Assembly: GCA_937893945.1 (NCBI GenBank)
Contig: CALCTA010000101.1
Coordinates: 1-33,985, forward strand
Direction: 5' to 3'
DNA length: 33,985 nucleotides
Source: an uncultured Clostridia bacterium
Lineage (GTDB): Bacteria > Bacillota > Clostridia > Oscillospirales > CAG-272
Notes under the pieces: model-generated
Told to the model about the DNA's origin: nothing
Database searches by the model: none
Seen by the model: only the letters and a program-made list of their open reading frames with translations
Shown: piece by piece, positions 7,111 through 14,418 of the stretch
Position numbering within the stretch: the first letter of the stretch is position 1
How the letters are laid out: every line of letters begins with the position of its first letter
Program-made: the position numbers and the translations under genes

Positions 7111-8286
7111 ATGAAAAAAATGCTTTTTACGTCCGAATCGGTTACCGAAGGACACCCCGATAAAATATCGGATAAAATATCTGACGCGATCCTTGACGCG
7201 CTTCTCGCGCAGGATCCCTATTCTCGTGTTGCTTGCGAGACCTTTTGCACTACCGGTCTCGTAACCGTAATGGGCGAAATAACCACCAAGGCGACTATTG
7301 ATTTCCAGACCATCGTAAGAGATACCGTAAGAGAGATCGGCTACACAAGAGCAAAGTATGGCTTTGACTGCGACAGCTGCGCGGTACTCAGCTCTATACA
7401 CGAGCAGTCTCCCGACATAGCTCTCGGCGTTGACAAGTCGCTTGAGGCAAAGCAGGGCGAGGGCGACGGACTTGACATCGGTGCGGGCGACCAGGGACTT
7501 ATGTTCGGTTACGCTTGTAACGAGACGAGCGAGCTTATGCCGCTTCCTATCTCTCTTGCTCACAAGCTTGCGAAGAGACTTACCGAGGTAAGAAAGAACG
7601 GTACGCTTGACTATCTCCGTCCCGACGGAAAAACTCAGGTTACTGTTGAGTACCATGACGGAAAGCCTGTAAGAGTTGATACTGTCGTTATCTCCACTCA
7701 GCACGCCGCAGAGGTAGAGCTTGAGCAGATAAGAAGCGATATGATAGCTCTCGTTATCAATGAAATAATCCCTGCAGACCTTATGGACGGCGAGACTAAG
7801 ATATACGTAAATCCCACGGGACGCTTCGTTGTAGGCGGACCTGCGGGCGACACCGGACTTACCGGAAGAAAGATAATAGTTGACACCTATGGCGGATACT
7901 CTCGCCACGGCGGCGGTGCTTTCTCGGGCAAGGATCCGACGAAGGTTGACCGTTCGGCTTCCTACGCGGCAAGATACGTTGCTAAGAATATCGTTGCGGC
8001 AGGACTTGCTGACAAGTGCGAGGTACAGCTTGCATACGCTATCGGTGTTGCTAAGCCTGTTTCTGTAATGGTTGACACCTTCGGTACGGGCAAGGCTGAC
8101 GACGAGGCTATCGCGGCAGCAGTAGGCAAGTGCTTTGACTTCAGACCTGCGGCTATTATCAAGTATTTCGATCTTCGCAGACCGATCTACTGTCAGACGG
8201 CGGCATACGGCCACGTCGGCAGAGAGGATATTGATCTGCCTTGGGAGAGAAGAGACCTTGCCGATAAGATAAAGGCGGCGCTTTAA
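7111..8286 (+). CDS. metK: S-adenosylmethionine synthetase
   Basis: MetK makes SAM from methionine and ATP. The 391 residues carry TSESVTEGHPDKI at the N-terminus (catalytic His and metal ligand), GAGDQGLMFGYA in the middle, and DPTKVDRSASYAARYVAKN in the C-terminal domain. I chose the ATG at 7111: it gives the normal N-terminus and sits 9-10 bases after AAAGGA; the in-frame ATG at 7093 lies right on the riboswitch T-run and has no binding site, and frames extending upstream run through the riboswitch. Regulated by the SAM-I riboswitch at 6976-7091. A strong terminator follows, so the gene is monocistronic. Confidence 0.97.
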   Translation: MKKMLFTSESVTEGHPDKISDKISDAILDALLAQDPYSRVACETFCTTGLVTVMGEITTKATIDFQTIVRDTVREIGYTRAKYGFDCDSCAVLSSIHEQSPDIALGVDKSLEAKQGEGDGLDIGAGDQGLMFGYACNETSELMPLPISLAHKLAKRLTEVRKNGTLDYLRPDGKTQVTVEYHDGKPVRVDTVVISTQHAAEVELEQIRSDMIALVINEIIPADLMDGETKIYVNPTGRFVVGGPAGDTGLTGRKIIVDTYGGYSRHGGGAFSGKDPTKVDRSASYAARYVAKNIVAAGLADKCEVQLAYAIGVAKPVSVMVDTFGTGKADDEAIAAAVGKCFDFRPAAIIKYFDLRRPIYCQTAAYGHVGREDIDLPWERRDLADKIKAAL

Positions 8287-8302
8287 GCTTTAAAGATAAA
8301 GA

Positions 8303-8345
8303 GCGTAATGCATAGTCGCGATCAGCCGACTGCATTACGCTTTTT
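8303..8345 (+). terminator. Intrinsic terminator of metK
   Basis: GCGTAATGCA (8303-8312) pairs with TGCATTACGC (8331-8340), with further inner pairs between AGTCG and CGACT, followed by five T residues at 8341-8345. Confidence 0.92.
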
Positions 8346-8387
8346 GCGATAAATACTCAAGGACAAATTTTACGAAAGGAGGAGCTT

Positions 8388-10625
8388 ATGGCATTTGAGG
8401 GCTTTGAGGAGCGAGATAAGGATCGCTTCGGTATAGAAAAGCTTGAGGGCTCGGTGGAGCAGATAGTTTTTTGCAATGATGATAATGGCTACACAGTCTG
8501 CGATATGGCGCTTGATGACGATATAGTTACGGTCTGCGGAATAATGCCTATGCTTTGCGAGGGCGACAGGCTCTGCGTTTACGGTAAGTGGGTGCATAGC
8601 GCAAAATACGGCAGACAATTCTCGGTCGAGCAATATGAGAGAGTTATGCCCGCTGACGTTGCCTCTATGCTCCGATATCTTTCGTCGAGAGCGATCAAGG
8701 GCATAGGCCCTAAGACCGCAGTAAAAATAATTGAGGAATTTGGCGAGGACAGCTTTGACGTTATTGAAAACCACCCCGAGTGGTTGGCGAACATCAAGGG
8801 TATCTCAACAAAGGTGGCTCTCGCGGCATCCGAAAGCTTCAAGGAGCAGGCAGGAATACGCTCTGCGATGATGTTCTTCCGTGAGTACTTCGGTGCGGCT
8901 ACCACCGTCAGAATATACAAAAAATGGGGCTCTTCTTCGGTGGATATAGCCAAGAAAAATCCTTACCGCCTTTGCAATGAGATAGAGGGAATAGGCTTTG
9001 AGCGTGCGGACGCCTTGGCTTGTAGCTTAGGGCTTCAGAACGACAATTTTGACCGTATCATGAGCGGGCTTTCTTACGTTCTCATCAAGAGCGCGTCCAA
9101 CAACGGACACGTGTGTCTCCCGAGAGAGAAGCTTTGCGAGGCGGGTGCGCAGCTGCTTGAAGTAAGCTCTGACGAAACAGACCGCGCTATCTCCGAGCTT
9201 ATCCGTATGGGACGCTTTAAGTACGTTATGAACGGTGAAGCGCAGATGATATATCTTTCGGAGGCTTACGACGAGGAGAAATATATTGCCGAAAAGCTGC
9301 TTCTCCTTGACAAGATGTGCGCGACTGTTGACGTCTTGGATATTGACAGATTTATCGAGCGTGAGGAAGCAAAGGCGGGAATAGAGTACGCCTCTTTGCA
9401 GAAGCAGGCTATCTCTGACGCGCTTCGCTACGGTGTTATGGTGCTGACGGGAGGCCCCGGAACAGGAAAAACTACTGTAGTGAGAGCCTTGATACACATA
9501 TTTGACAGTATGGGCTATGAGATAGCCCTTGCCGCACCCACAGGCAGAGCGGCAAAGAGAATGTCTGAGGCGACGGCGATGGAGGCAAAGACGATACATC
9601 GCTTGCTTGAGATGAGCTACGACCTTGACGGACGTTCTGTTTTCAACAGAAACGAATTTGACCTGCTCGACGAGCAGATAATCATAGTGGATGAGGCGTC
9701 TATGATAGACAGCTCTCTTATGTGCGCGCTTCTCAAGGCGATAAAGCCGGGAGCGAGAATGATAATCATAGGCGACTCTGATCAGCTCCCGTCGGTTGGG
9801 GCGGGCAACGTGCTTCGAGATATAATTGAGAGCGGCAGATTTGCGACTGTGCGGCTTTGCGAGATATTCAGGCAGGCGCAGGAGAGCCTTATTATTACCA
9901 ACGCGCACGCTATCAACCGAGGCGAGATGCCTACTCTTTCGGCAAAGGACAAGGATTTCTTCTTTTTGCGCCGAGAGAGAGACAGAGATATAGCCGCTAC
10001 GGTAGTTGATCTTTGCCAGAATAGATTGCCTCGTGCTTACGGAGATATGGCTCGCAACGGACTTCAGGTGATATGCGCGTCAAGAAAGGGAGAAGCGGGA
10101 ACTGAAAACCTCAACGTTCTGCTTCAGCAGGCGCTCAATCCTCGCGAGAGGGGAAAGAGCGAACATACCTTCCGCGACAGAATATTCCGAGAGGGCGACA
10201 GAGTTATGCAGACCCGTAACAATTACGACATCAGCTGGAAGCGTGAGTACGACGGCAAAGAGGGCTGTGGAATATTCAACGGCGATATAGGTATCATAGA
10301 GGATATCGAGGTCGCCGAGCGAGAGATGACGGTGCTTTTTGATGACAGACGAGTTATATACGATTTCTCGCTCCTTGAGGATCTTGAGCACGCCTATGCG
10401 ATCACCGTGCATAAAAGTCAGGGAAGTGAATACCCGATGGTAGTCATTCCTGTGTGTACGGCGGCGCAGATGCTTCATACGAGAAATCTTTTCTATACGG
10501 CGGTTACGCGAGCGCAAAGCATGGTCATTCTCGTCGGACGAGAGGATATAATCAAAGAAATGGTAGAGAATAACCGCAGATCTATGCGATATACGGGACT
10601 TTGCCAGAGACTTGGCGGTGAATGA
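8388..10625 (+). CDS. recD2: ATP-dependent DNA helicase RecD2
   Basis: RecD2 is a 5'-3' superfamily 1B helicase found in bacteria without RecBC partners; it acts in DNA repair and replication fork maintenance. The 745 residues show an N-terminal OB-like region, helix-hairpin-helix repeats around residues 95-145 (IKGIGPKTAVKIIEEFG and IKGISTKVALAA), Walker A GGPGTGKTT at 355-363, Walker B VDEASM with Asp435-Glu436, GDSDQLPSVGAGN (motif III), and the C-terminal motifs HKSQGSEYPMVVIP and YTAVTRAQ. A GGAGG-type site (about 8376-8382) precedes the ATG. No promoter is obvious in the 40 bases after the metK terminator. The stop overlaps the start of the ComF-like gene by 4 bp, indicating translational coupling. 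Confidence 0.96.
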   Translation: MAFEGFEERDKDRFGIEKLEGSVEQIVFCNDDNGYTVCDMALDDDIVTVCGIMPMLCEGDRLCVYGKWVHSAKYGRQFSVEQYERVMPADVASMLRYLSSRAIKGIGPKTAVKIIEEFGEDSFDVIENHPEWLANIKGISTKVALAASESFKEQAGIRSAMMFFREYFGAATTVRIYKKWGSSSVDIAKKNPYRLCNEIEGIGFERADALACSLGLQNDNFDRIMSGLSYVLIKSASNNGHVCLPREKLCEAGAQLLEVSSDETDRAISELIRMGRFKYVMNGEAQMIYLSEAYDEEKYIAEKLLLLDKMCATVDVLDIDRFIEREEAKAGIEYASLQKQAISDALRYGVMVLTGGPGTGKTTVVRALIHIFDSMGYEIALAAPTGRAAKRMSEATAMEAKTIHRLLEMSYDLDGRSVFNRNEFDLLDEQIIIVDEASMIDSSLMCALLKAIKPGARMIIIGDSDQLPSVGAGNVLRDIIESGRFATVRLCEIFRQAQESLIITNAHAINRGEMPTLSAKDKDFFFLRRERDRDIAATVVDLCQNRLPRAYGDMARNGLQVICASRKGEAGTENLNVLLQQALNPRERGKSEHTFRDRIFREGDRVMQTRNNYDISWKREYDGKEGCGIFNGDIGIIEDIEVAEREMTVLFDDRRVIYDFSLLEDLEHAYAITVHKSQGSEYPMVVIPVCTAAQMLHTRNLFYTAVTRAQSMVILVGREDIIKEMVENNRRSMRYTGLCQRLGGE

Positions 10626-11380
10626 TGAGAGCGTCGGAGTATGCAAAAAGAATACTGCTCGTGCGCAAATGCGTGGGCTGTAGGGAGATACTTGATTTTT
10701 CAGATTTTGATGCCGCGTTCTGCCCTGATTGCAGGCTTGCCTGGCAGGTGGCAAAGACCGAGAACTGTCCTGAATGTTATAGCGCGGCTACCGAATGCTC
10801 GTGTATGCCGACACTTCTCTCAAAGTCAGGCGCGCTGACTCTCCGCAAGCTTTTCTTCTACAGCCCCAAGAGAGACAAAGAGGCCCAGAACAAGCTCGTT
10901 TACTATCTTAAGCACCGCAAGAGCAAAAGAGCGGCAGCCTTTGCCGCATCAGAGTTGGTTTTCGCACTTCGCGAGGAGCTTGACACTCTTGGAATAGAAG
11001 ATCCTTCGGATATACTGTGCGTAGGTGTTCCGAGGGGAAGGGGAGCGGTTCTCAGCTACGGATTTGACCAAGCGCAAGAGGTGAGTAAGGCGTTGGCTTG
11101 GCTTTTGGGGGCGGAATATTTTCCTTTGGTGCGCCGTCGCTTCGGCGGAAAAGAGCAGAAAAAGCTCAATGCCGCGCAAAGACAGAAGAACATCAAGAGC
11201 CTTATGTATATCAGAGATAAGGATAGATACAGGGTAGAGGGAAGATACGTTCTTCTCTTTGACGATGTCGTTACGACGGGCGCAAGTATGTCTTCGGCAG
11301 TCTCGCTTCTTCGGAAGGCGGGTGCGAAGGGAGTTATATGCCTCTGCCTTGCTTCAGATATTAAAAAAGAAATAAAATAA
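10622..11380 (+). CDS. comFC: ComF family phosphoribosyltransferase-like protein
   Basis: ComF/GntX proteins combine an N-terminal zinc ribbon with a phosphoribosyltransferase fold and are needed for DNA uptake in naturally transformable bacteria; the reaction is not settled. The 252 residues show cysteine pairs at 17/20, 34/37, 49/52 and 59/61 and a PRPP-binding loop LLFDDVVTTGAS with Asp214-Asp215. GVPRGRGAVLSYGFDQAQEV is the usual ComF mid-region, where many relatives read NR.RGFNQ. The ATG at 10622 overlaps the recD2 stop (ATGA); a second ATG at 10625 is equally possible. Neighbourhood with recD2 suggests a DNA processing or uptake role, though no other competence gene is here. Confidence 0.88.
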   Translation: MMRASEYAKRILLVRKCVGCREILDFSDFDAAFCPDCRLAWQVAKTENCPECYSAATECSCMPTLLSKSGALTLRKLFFYSPKRDKEAQNKLVYYLKHRKSKRAAAFAASELVFALREELDTLGIEDPSDILCVGVPRGRGAVLSYGFDQAQEVSKALAWLLGAEYFPLVRRRFGGKEQKKLNAAQRQKNIKSLMYIRDKDRYRVEGRYVLLFDDVVTTGASMSSAVSLLRKAGAKGVICLCLASDIKKEIK

Positions 11381-11411
11381 ATAAGCCTTCTTTTGGGGAG
11401 GGCTTATTTTA
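11380..11411 (+). terminator. Intrinsic terminator after comFC
   Basis: AATAAGCC (11380-11387) pairs with GGCTTATT (11401-11408), with some inner CTTC/GGGG pairing, followed by T residues. It overlaps the last base of the stop codon. Confidence 0.8.
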
Positions 11412-11447
11412 ATATGTGAAAGCTTTTTAAAAAATTTTTTCAAAAAG

Positions 11448-11477
11448 TGTGACGCGGAGGCGTTTTTTATTGTCTAT
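11448..11477 (+). promoter_or_regulatory. Candidate ECF-type autoregulatory promoter, module 1
   Basis: TGTGACG (11448-11454), 17 bases, then GTCTAT (11472-11477) followed by TAGGGTGAAGG. The same element with the same 17-base spacing lies before the paralogous sigma gene at 32735 (TGTAATG ... GTTTAT). Both have an A/T tract directly upstream. This does not look like a sigma-A promoter, but a -35 around TGTRAYG and a -10 around GTC is in the style of ECF promoters. A short palindrome TGAAGG-GA-CCTTCA at 11483-11496 falls near the expected start. No good sigma-A promoter is visible for this module. Confidence 0.6.
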
Positions 11478-11512
11478 TAGGGTGAAGGGACCTTCAAAGA
11501 AAGGAGCAGACT

Positions 11513-12070
11513 ATGGAAGATAAACAAATAATTGATCTCTTTTTTGAACGTTCGGAGAGAGCAATTAAGGAAACCGATCTGAAATACGGTCGTTACTGTC
11601 ACTACATAGCTTACCGTATTCTGTCAAACGATGAGGATGCAAGTGAGATAAAGAACGACACCTATCTCGCCGCGTGGAATTCCATTCCGCCGACGCGCCC
11701 CAATAGTTTTAAGCACTATCTCGGCACGCTATGCCGCAATTTGTCTATCAACAGATATCTTGACAGCAAGAGCAGATCGCAAGCAGACCAGATCGCACTT
11801 GCGCTTGACGAGCTTGAGGAATGTATTCCCGACACGGCAGGCGGCGAGGAGCTTGCTGACAGTCTTGCTCTCGAGGACGCTCTTTGCAGATTTGTCCGCG
11901 CTCTGCCAAAAGAAACGCAAAAGGCGTTCGTAATGCGCTATTGGTACAACTGCAGAATAGACGAGATCGCGCGAGAGCTGTCTTCAAAGGAGAGCAAGAT
12001 CAAGATGATGCTTTTGAGGACGAGAGAAAAGTTGAAAAAATTTTTAGAAAGTGAGGGATTTTCAGTATGA
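11513..12070 (+). CDS. ECF-like sigma-70 family RNA polymerase sigma factor (module 1)
   Basis: Alternative sigma factor of 185 residues with region 2 (about 1-85: YGRYCHYIAYRILSNDEDA, then NDTYLAAWNSIPP and HYLGTLCRNLSINR for -10 recognition and core binding) and region 4 (about 130-180: LPKETQKAFVMRYWYNCRID, then EIARELSSKESKIKMMLLR as the helix-turn-helix for -35 binding). Regions 1 and 3 are absent, as in ECF sigmas. It is clearly paralogous to the protein at 32735-33292. An AAAGGAG site precedes the ATG. The stop overlaps the next ATG by 4 bp, so the membrane partner is translationally coupled. It most likely recognises its own promoter at 11448-11477, by analogy with ECF families; the stimulus is unknown. 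Confidence 0.92.
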   Translation: MEDKQIIDLFFERSERAIKETDLKYGRYCHYIAYRILSNDEDASEIKNDTYLAAWNSIPPTRPNSFKHYLGTLCRNLSINRYLDSKSRSQADQIALALDELEECIPDTAGGEELADSLALEDALCRFVRALPKETQKAFVMRYWYNCRIDEIARELSSKESKIKMMLLRTREKLKKFLESEGFSV

Positions 12071-13110
12071 CAAATAAAAATATTTTGAAAGCGTTCAGCG
12101 CGCTTGACGCTGATATAGTGATCGGTTGCGAGCCTTCTGCCGCCCCCGTCATTAATAAAAAGAAAAGAACTCCGATCGTTTTGCGCCTTGTTGCAGTCGC
12201 CGCGTGCGTCGCTTTACTTGCGACAGGCATCGTAGTCGGAACTCTGCTTCTCAACCGAGAGGACGATCAACCCGATGTGCCGAGTGTTCCGACAAAAAAG
12301 ACGTATGAGATGTATATGAATTTTTCCGCAGGTGATGAACTTGATTTGAGCATCTCGGAAAACGAAAACGTAGAGCTTAAGCCGAGCAGTGAGAAGAATT
12401 TCGATTTGTTTTCAATGGGAAATAAAATTGAAAAACCTGAAAACATTTCAGACAGTATTGATGTTAAAATCGGTGGGAAGTCGTTTTCATTTAATTATGA
12501 TTCGGCATATGAGACTGCTCTGAATAATATTCAAAAATTTGAATCGTTTGCTAACAATGTTGTATATAAAACGAACGACGATAGTATAACCGTGGAGTTT
12601 TCTGCGTTAACTAAGGATCTTGTATTCTTTTCGGATTGGCAGACTGAAGATAATGTTTCCGGAGAATTTACTGCGGAAGAGGCGAAACAAGCGGCAGACG
12701 AGCTTCTTTGTGAAATTTACGGAGAAAATTTTTTGGAAGAGTATGAGTGTACCAAAACCAATACAACGGACAATCAAAGAGATAAGATGTATAGCGTATA
12801 TTATATGCGTAAGGCTTTTGGATATGAGACAGATGATTGTATCTTCGTTGATTTTAACTTTGAAGGAGAACTGCTCTTAATTAATGCTTACAGAAAAGGC
12901 ATTATGGAATTTGTAGAGGAGGATCTTACTAAGGAGGATATTGAAGGAGCAATAGCAGCAGTAACTGAAACCTTCTCGGATACTTGGTATATAGGAAATT
13001 CAGAGATAATTCTCGATTCTGAAGGTGATTATTATCTGATGACCTATCTTGTACACGCTGACGATGGCGAGATCACCGAACTGAGAAAGGTATATACCAA
13101 AATTAAATAA
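12067..13110 (+). CDS. Single-pass membrane protein, putative anti-sigma partner (module 1)
   Basis: I do not recognise this as a named family. The 347 residues have a short N-terminal cytosolic segment (MTNKNILKAFSALDADIV...), one membrane span at about 40-63 (LRLVAVAACVALLATGIVV), and a large acidic extracytoplasmic domain. The start of that domain is low complexity; the C-terminal part (from about 198, FTAEEAKQAADELLCEIYG, to a strand-rich end) faintly resembles PepSY/YcdB-type folds. Overlap with the sigma gene and topology suggest an anti-sigma or sensor. It lacks the HxxxCxxC zinc motif of common anti-sigma domains. Its N-terminus is similar to the partner at 33289 (NK-I--A---DAD-V), while the outer domains differ. 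Base composition falls to about 30-35% GC in the 60-base lines I counted inside the outer domain, against about 60% around the membrane span. Confidence 0.75.
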   Translation: MTNKNILKAFSALDADIVIGCEPSAAPVINKKKRTPIVLRLVAVAACVALLATGIVVGTLLLNREDDQPDVPSVPTKKTYEMYMNFSAGDELDLSISENENVELKPSSEKNFDLFSMGNKIEKPENISDSIDVKIGGKSFSFNYDSAYETALNNIQKFESFANNVVYKTNDDSITVEFSALTKDLVFFSDWQTEDNVSGEFTAEEAKQAADELLCEIYGENFLEEYECTKTNTTDNQRDKMYSVYYMRKAFGYETDDCIFVDFNFEGELLLINAYRKGIMEFVEEDLTKEDIEGAIAAVTETFSDTWYIGNSEIILDSEGDYYLMTYLVHADDGEITELRKVYTKIK

Positions 13111-13115
13111 TTTTA

Positions 13116-13153
13116 AATACTCAAGCGTACGAGCTTGTGCGCTTGAGTGTTTA
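13116..13153 (+). terminator. Terminator after sigma module 1
   Basis: ACTCAAGCG (13119-13127) pairs with CGCTTGAGT (13140-13148), extended by A/T pairs, followed by GTTTAA. First of two consecutive hairpins. Confidence 0.75.
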
Positions 13154-13167
13154 AAACCAATCAACCA

Positions 13168-13201
13168 ACCGCCTGCCGAGGATCTCGGCAGGCGGTGTTT
13201 T
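13168..13201 (+). terminator. Second, stronger terminator before mreB
   Basis: A 13-bp GC-rich stem (13168-13180 with 13184-13196, arm ACCGCCTGCCGAG) with a 3-nt loop and GTTTT after it. With the hairpin at 13116 it insulates mreB from the sigma operon. Confidence 0.85.
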
Positions 13202-13263
13202 CATATTTACAGTTAAAAGTATATGCAAAATGCAAAAATTGTCCCGTAAGCTTCAAAATAGTA

Positions 13264-13292
13264 TTGCATTTTTTTGATTTTCATTGTATAAT
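13264..13292 (+). promoter_or_regulatory. Sigma-A promoter of mreB
   Basis: TTGCAT at 13264-13269, 17-base spacer, TATAAT at 13287-13292. It is the only good promoter between the tandem terminators and the gene. Confidence 0.8.
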
Positions 13293-13327
13293 ATATTTGT
13301 ATATTCGTAAGAAAGGAGGATGACACT

Positions 13328-14374
13328 ATGGGATTTATGCCAAAGCAGTTGTTTTCGCGAAATATAGGCATTGACCTTGGCACCGCTACGGTACTCGTTT
13401 ACGTAGAGGGCAAGGGAATAGTCCTCAACGAGCCGTCTGTGGTGGCTGTTGACACTACGATGGATTGTATAACCAAAATAGGCAAGGACGCTCAGGCTAT
13501 GCTCGGAAGAAATCCCGCTCATATAGAGGTCATCCGTCCGCTTAAGGAAGGTGTCATCAGCCGTTACGACGTAACTCAGAAGATGATACAGTATTTTATT
13601 CGCCGTGCTTGCGGAAACTCGGTCTTTCAGCCTAAGGTGGTCATCTGTATCCCGACGGGCATCTCCGAGGTCGAGGAAAGAGCGGTAATTGACGCGGGTA
13701 CTCAGGCAGGCGCGCGCAAGACCTATCTTATCGATGAGCCGGTTGCGGCGGCTCTCGGCGCAGGTGTGGATATTTACAGCCCTGTCGGAAATATGATAGT
13801 CGATATCGGTGGCGGTACTACCGACGTTGCGGTCATATCTCTGGGCGGCGTGGTGGTGTCTCAATCGCTCAAGGTAGCGGGAGATAAGTTTGACGAGGCA
13901 ATAATGCGCTACGTCAGAAGAAAATACAACGTCGCTATAGGCGAGCGCACCGCGGAGAGAGTGAAGATACAGATAGGCTCGGTATATGAGCACGGTGAAG
14001 CCAAGACCGTAGAGGTCAAAGGAAGATGTCTCATTCAGGGACTTCCCAAGAATATCACGCTCTCCTCAAAGGAGATGCTTGAGGCGATGATGGAGCCGAT
14101 ATCCGCAATACTTGACGTGATCTGCTCTATCGTGGAGAGAACTCCGCCCGAGCTTGTCGGCGACATACTCAAAAACGGTATCATTCTCGCAGGCGGCGGA
14201 AGTCTATTACAGGGACTTGACAAGCTGATCGAAGACGTTACGGGAATAAAGACGAGACTTGCCAAAGATCCCACCAAGTGCGTGGCTCTCGGCACGGGAA
14301 GAGTGCTTTCTATGCTCAACGGCGGAATGCCCGAGGGCGCGATAGACCTTTCTCGCTACAGACAAAGAATATAA
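13328..14374 (+). CDS. mreB: Rod shape-determining protein, MreB/Mbl family
   Basis: Bacterial actin that forms membrane-associated filaments and guides lateral wall synthesis. The 348 residues show the actin-fold nucleotide motifs: IGIDLGTATVLVY (phosphate 1, about residue 13), DIGGGTTDVAVIS (phosphate 2, about 158) and ILAGGGSLLQGLD (adenosine loop, about 288). GTATV in place of the more usual GTANT/GTASV is a modest variation. A GGAGG site (13315-13319) lies 8 bases before the ATG. The usual mreC/mreD neighbours are absent, so this may be an extra Mbl/MreBH-like paralogue and not the main mreB; family-level assignment is secure, the paralogue is not. Confidence 0.92.
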   Translation: MGFMPKQLFSRNIGIDLGTATVLVYVEGKGIVLNEPSVVAVDTTMDCITKIGKDAQAMLGRNPAHIEVIRPLKEGVISRYDVTQKMIQYFIRRACGNSVFQPKVVICIPTGISEVEERAVIDAGTQAGARKTYLIDEPVAAALGAGVDIYSPVGNMIVDIGGGTTDVAVISLGGVVVSQSLKVAGDKFDEAIMRYVRRKYNVAIGERTAERVKIQIGSVYEHGEAKTVEVKGRCLIQGLPKNITLSSKEMLEAMMEPISAILDVICSIVERTPPELVGDILKNGIILAGGGSLLQGLDKLIEDVTGIKTRLAKDPTKCVALGTGRVLSMLNGGMPEGAIDLSRYRQRI

Positions 14375-14380
14375 ATAGAT

Positions 14381-14399
14381 AGGGCGGCGTAGCCGCCCT
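14381..14399. other. GC-rich hairpin between mreB and pepD
   Basis: AGGGCGGC (14381-14388) pairs with GCCGCCCT (14392-14399) around a 3-base loop, but there is no T-run on the plus strand. It may be a weak terminator or a processing/stability element; pepD has no clear promoter of its own and may depend on read-through. Confidence 0.5.
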
Positions 14400-14418
14400 C
14401 GGTTATGTGAGGTATAAT

